DNA of 64,000 nt, taken from Gambelia wislizenii. Its lineage: Eukaryota; Chordata; Lepidosauria; Squamata; Crotaphytidae. The position numbers were made by a program, and so were the translations under genes. Shown in pieces: positions 63,581 through 64,000 of this stretch. Below the pieces are notes generated by a model, which was not told the origin of the DNA, did no database searches, and saw nothing but the letters and a program-made list of their open reading frames with translations. Location: the NCBI GenBank assembly GCA_030847615.1, contig JAUMIR010000014.1:15910501-15974500 (forward strand). The letters are read 5' to 3'. Position 1 is the stretch's first letter. Every line of letters starts with the position of its first letter.

Positions 63581-64000
63581 GGGTGGAAAACAGTTTTTTT
63601 TTAATGTAATGAGGATGCTTTTACTTTGACTTTCTAATGTCATTTTCAAAAGGAATTGGGTTAGGATTGTGTTTCTCCCCAAGTTTTATGCCATTCTTTT
63701 ATCAATCCCAAGGCTTGTTTTCTGGGAGTGGGGGGAAAACAACAAAAAGCAACTAGCAATGCAATGGGTAATGTCCCAAGCCCCACTGTAATGTGGAACA
63801 AAGATGAATTACTTTTCAAATGCTGTTAACAACTCATATAAATTGAAAAGGACATTTCCAAGTCTGGAGGAAAAGAAAAGCAAGATAATAATTATGTAAT
63901 GGAATGGAATAATAGGTGGCATGTTGGGAATATGCTTTTTTTTTTTTTAACAAAAGAGAACTAATGATCTTTGGATGCTATGTGAATGTATTACCCAGGT
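63581..64000. other. No feature recognised
   Basis: Poly-T runs at 63593 and 63940. No repeat end or exon. Confidence 0.4.

Noticed and set aside
1..64000. A novel multi-gene system such as a defence, biosynthetic or mobile cassette
   Set aside because: No cluster of intact genes exists in any strand or frame; nearly all structure is explained by vertebrate transposable elements.

Overview
This window looks like non-coding, repeat-saturated nuclear DNA from a squamate reptile (lizard or snake). The evidence is the repeat content. There are many 5'-truncated CR1 LINEs ending in the (ATTCTATG)n motif, L2-type LINE fragments and an L1 remnant. There are tRNA-headed and 5S rRNA-headed SINEs that both carry a BovB/RTE-like tail ending in GGCACACAACAACAAC. 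DNA transposons include hAT MITEs, Tigger-like MITEs and Helitrons, and five solo LTRs are present. Nothing resembles a bacterial or viral gene cluster: there are no operons, ribosome binding sites, CRISPR arrays or intact long host genes.

Layout. 0-8 kb: SINEs, CR1 pieces and a decayed L1 interrupted by a hAT MITE. 8-14 kb: an L2-type LINE with a CR1 tail nested in it, 5S-type SINEs and palindromic MITEs. 14-16 kb: two hAT MITEs with perfect 8-bp target duplications, the second containing a Tigger-like element with a GC-rich core. 17.3-17.9 kb: a CpG-rich block with a strong minus-strand splice donor, possibly a first exon. 18.9-20.1 kb: a SINE cluster and a 40-bp-arm hairpin. 21-23 kb: a 1.5-kb element with both inverted and direct terminal repeats. 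24-32 kb: more SINE, CR1, L2 and Tigger-like copies. 32.6-35.3 kb: a MITE broken by a solo LTR and by a CR1 that itself contains another CR1. 38.3-38.8 and 43.6-44.2 kb: two Helitrons. 44.2-46.9 kb: the longest CR1, an internally deleted ORF1-RT fusion with a 440-bp tandem duplication. 49-50 kb: a three-level nest. 50-57.4 kb: four solo LTRs with the same end motif around two well-formed candidate exons of an unidentified minus-strand gene. 58-63 kb: CR1s nested in two unclassified repeat families.

How the parts relate. The only plausible host coding sequence is the exon pair at 55325-55395 and 50826-51005 (minus strand). The splice phases fit and would join 23 and 60 codons. Everything else is transposon sequence or plain intronic/intergenic DNA. 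Nests give a relative order: CR1 and BovB-tailed SINEs are generally the youngest; Tigger-like MITEs, L2, L1 and the two unclassified families are older hosts. I found no convincing novel functional system. The most useful leads are the exon pair, the solo-LTR cluster, the CR1 ORF1-RT fusion, and two recurring repeat families (called X and Y here) that I cannot name. Family assignments rest on recognising motifs and were not checked by database search.
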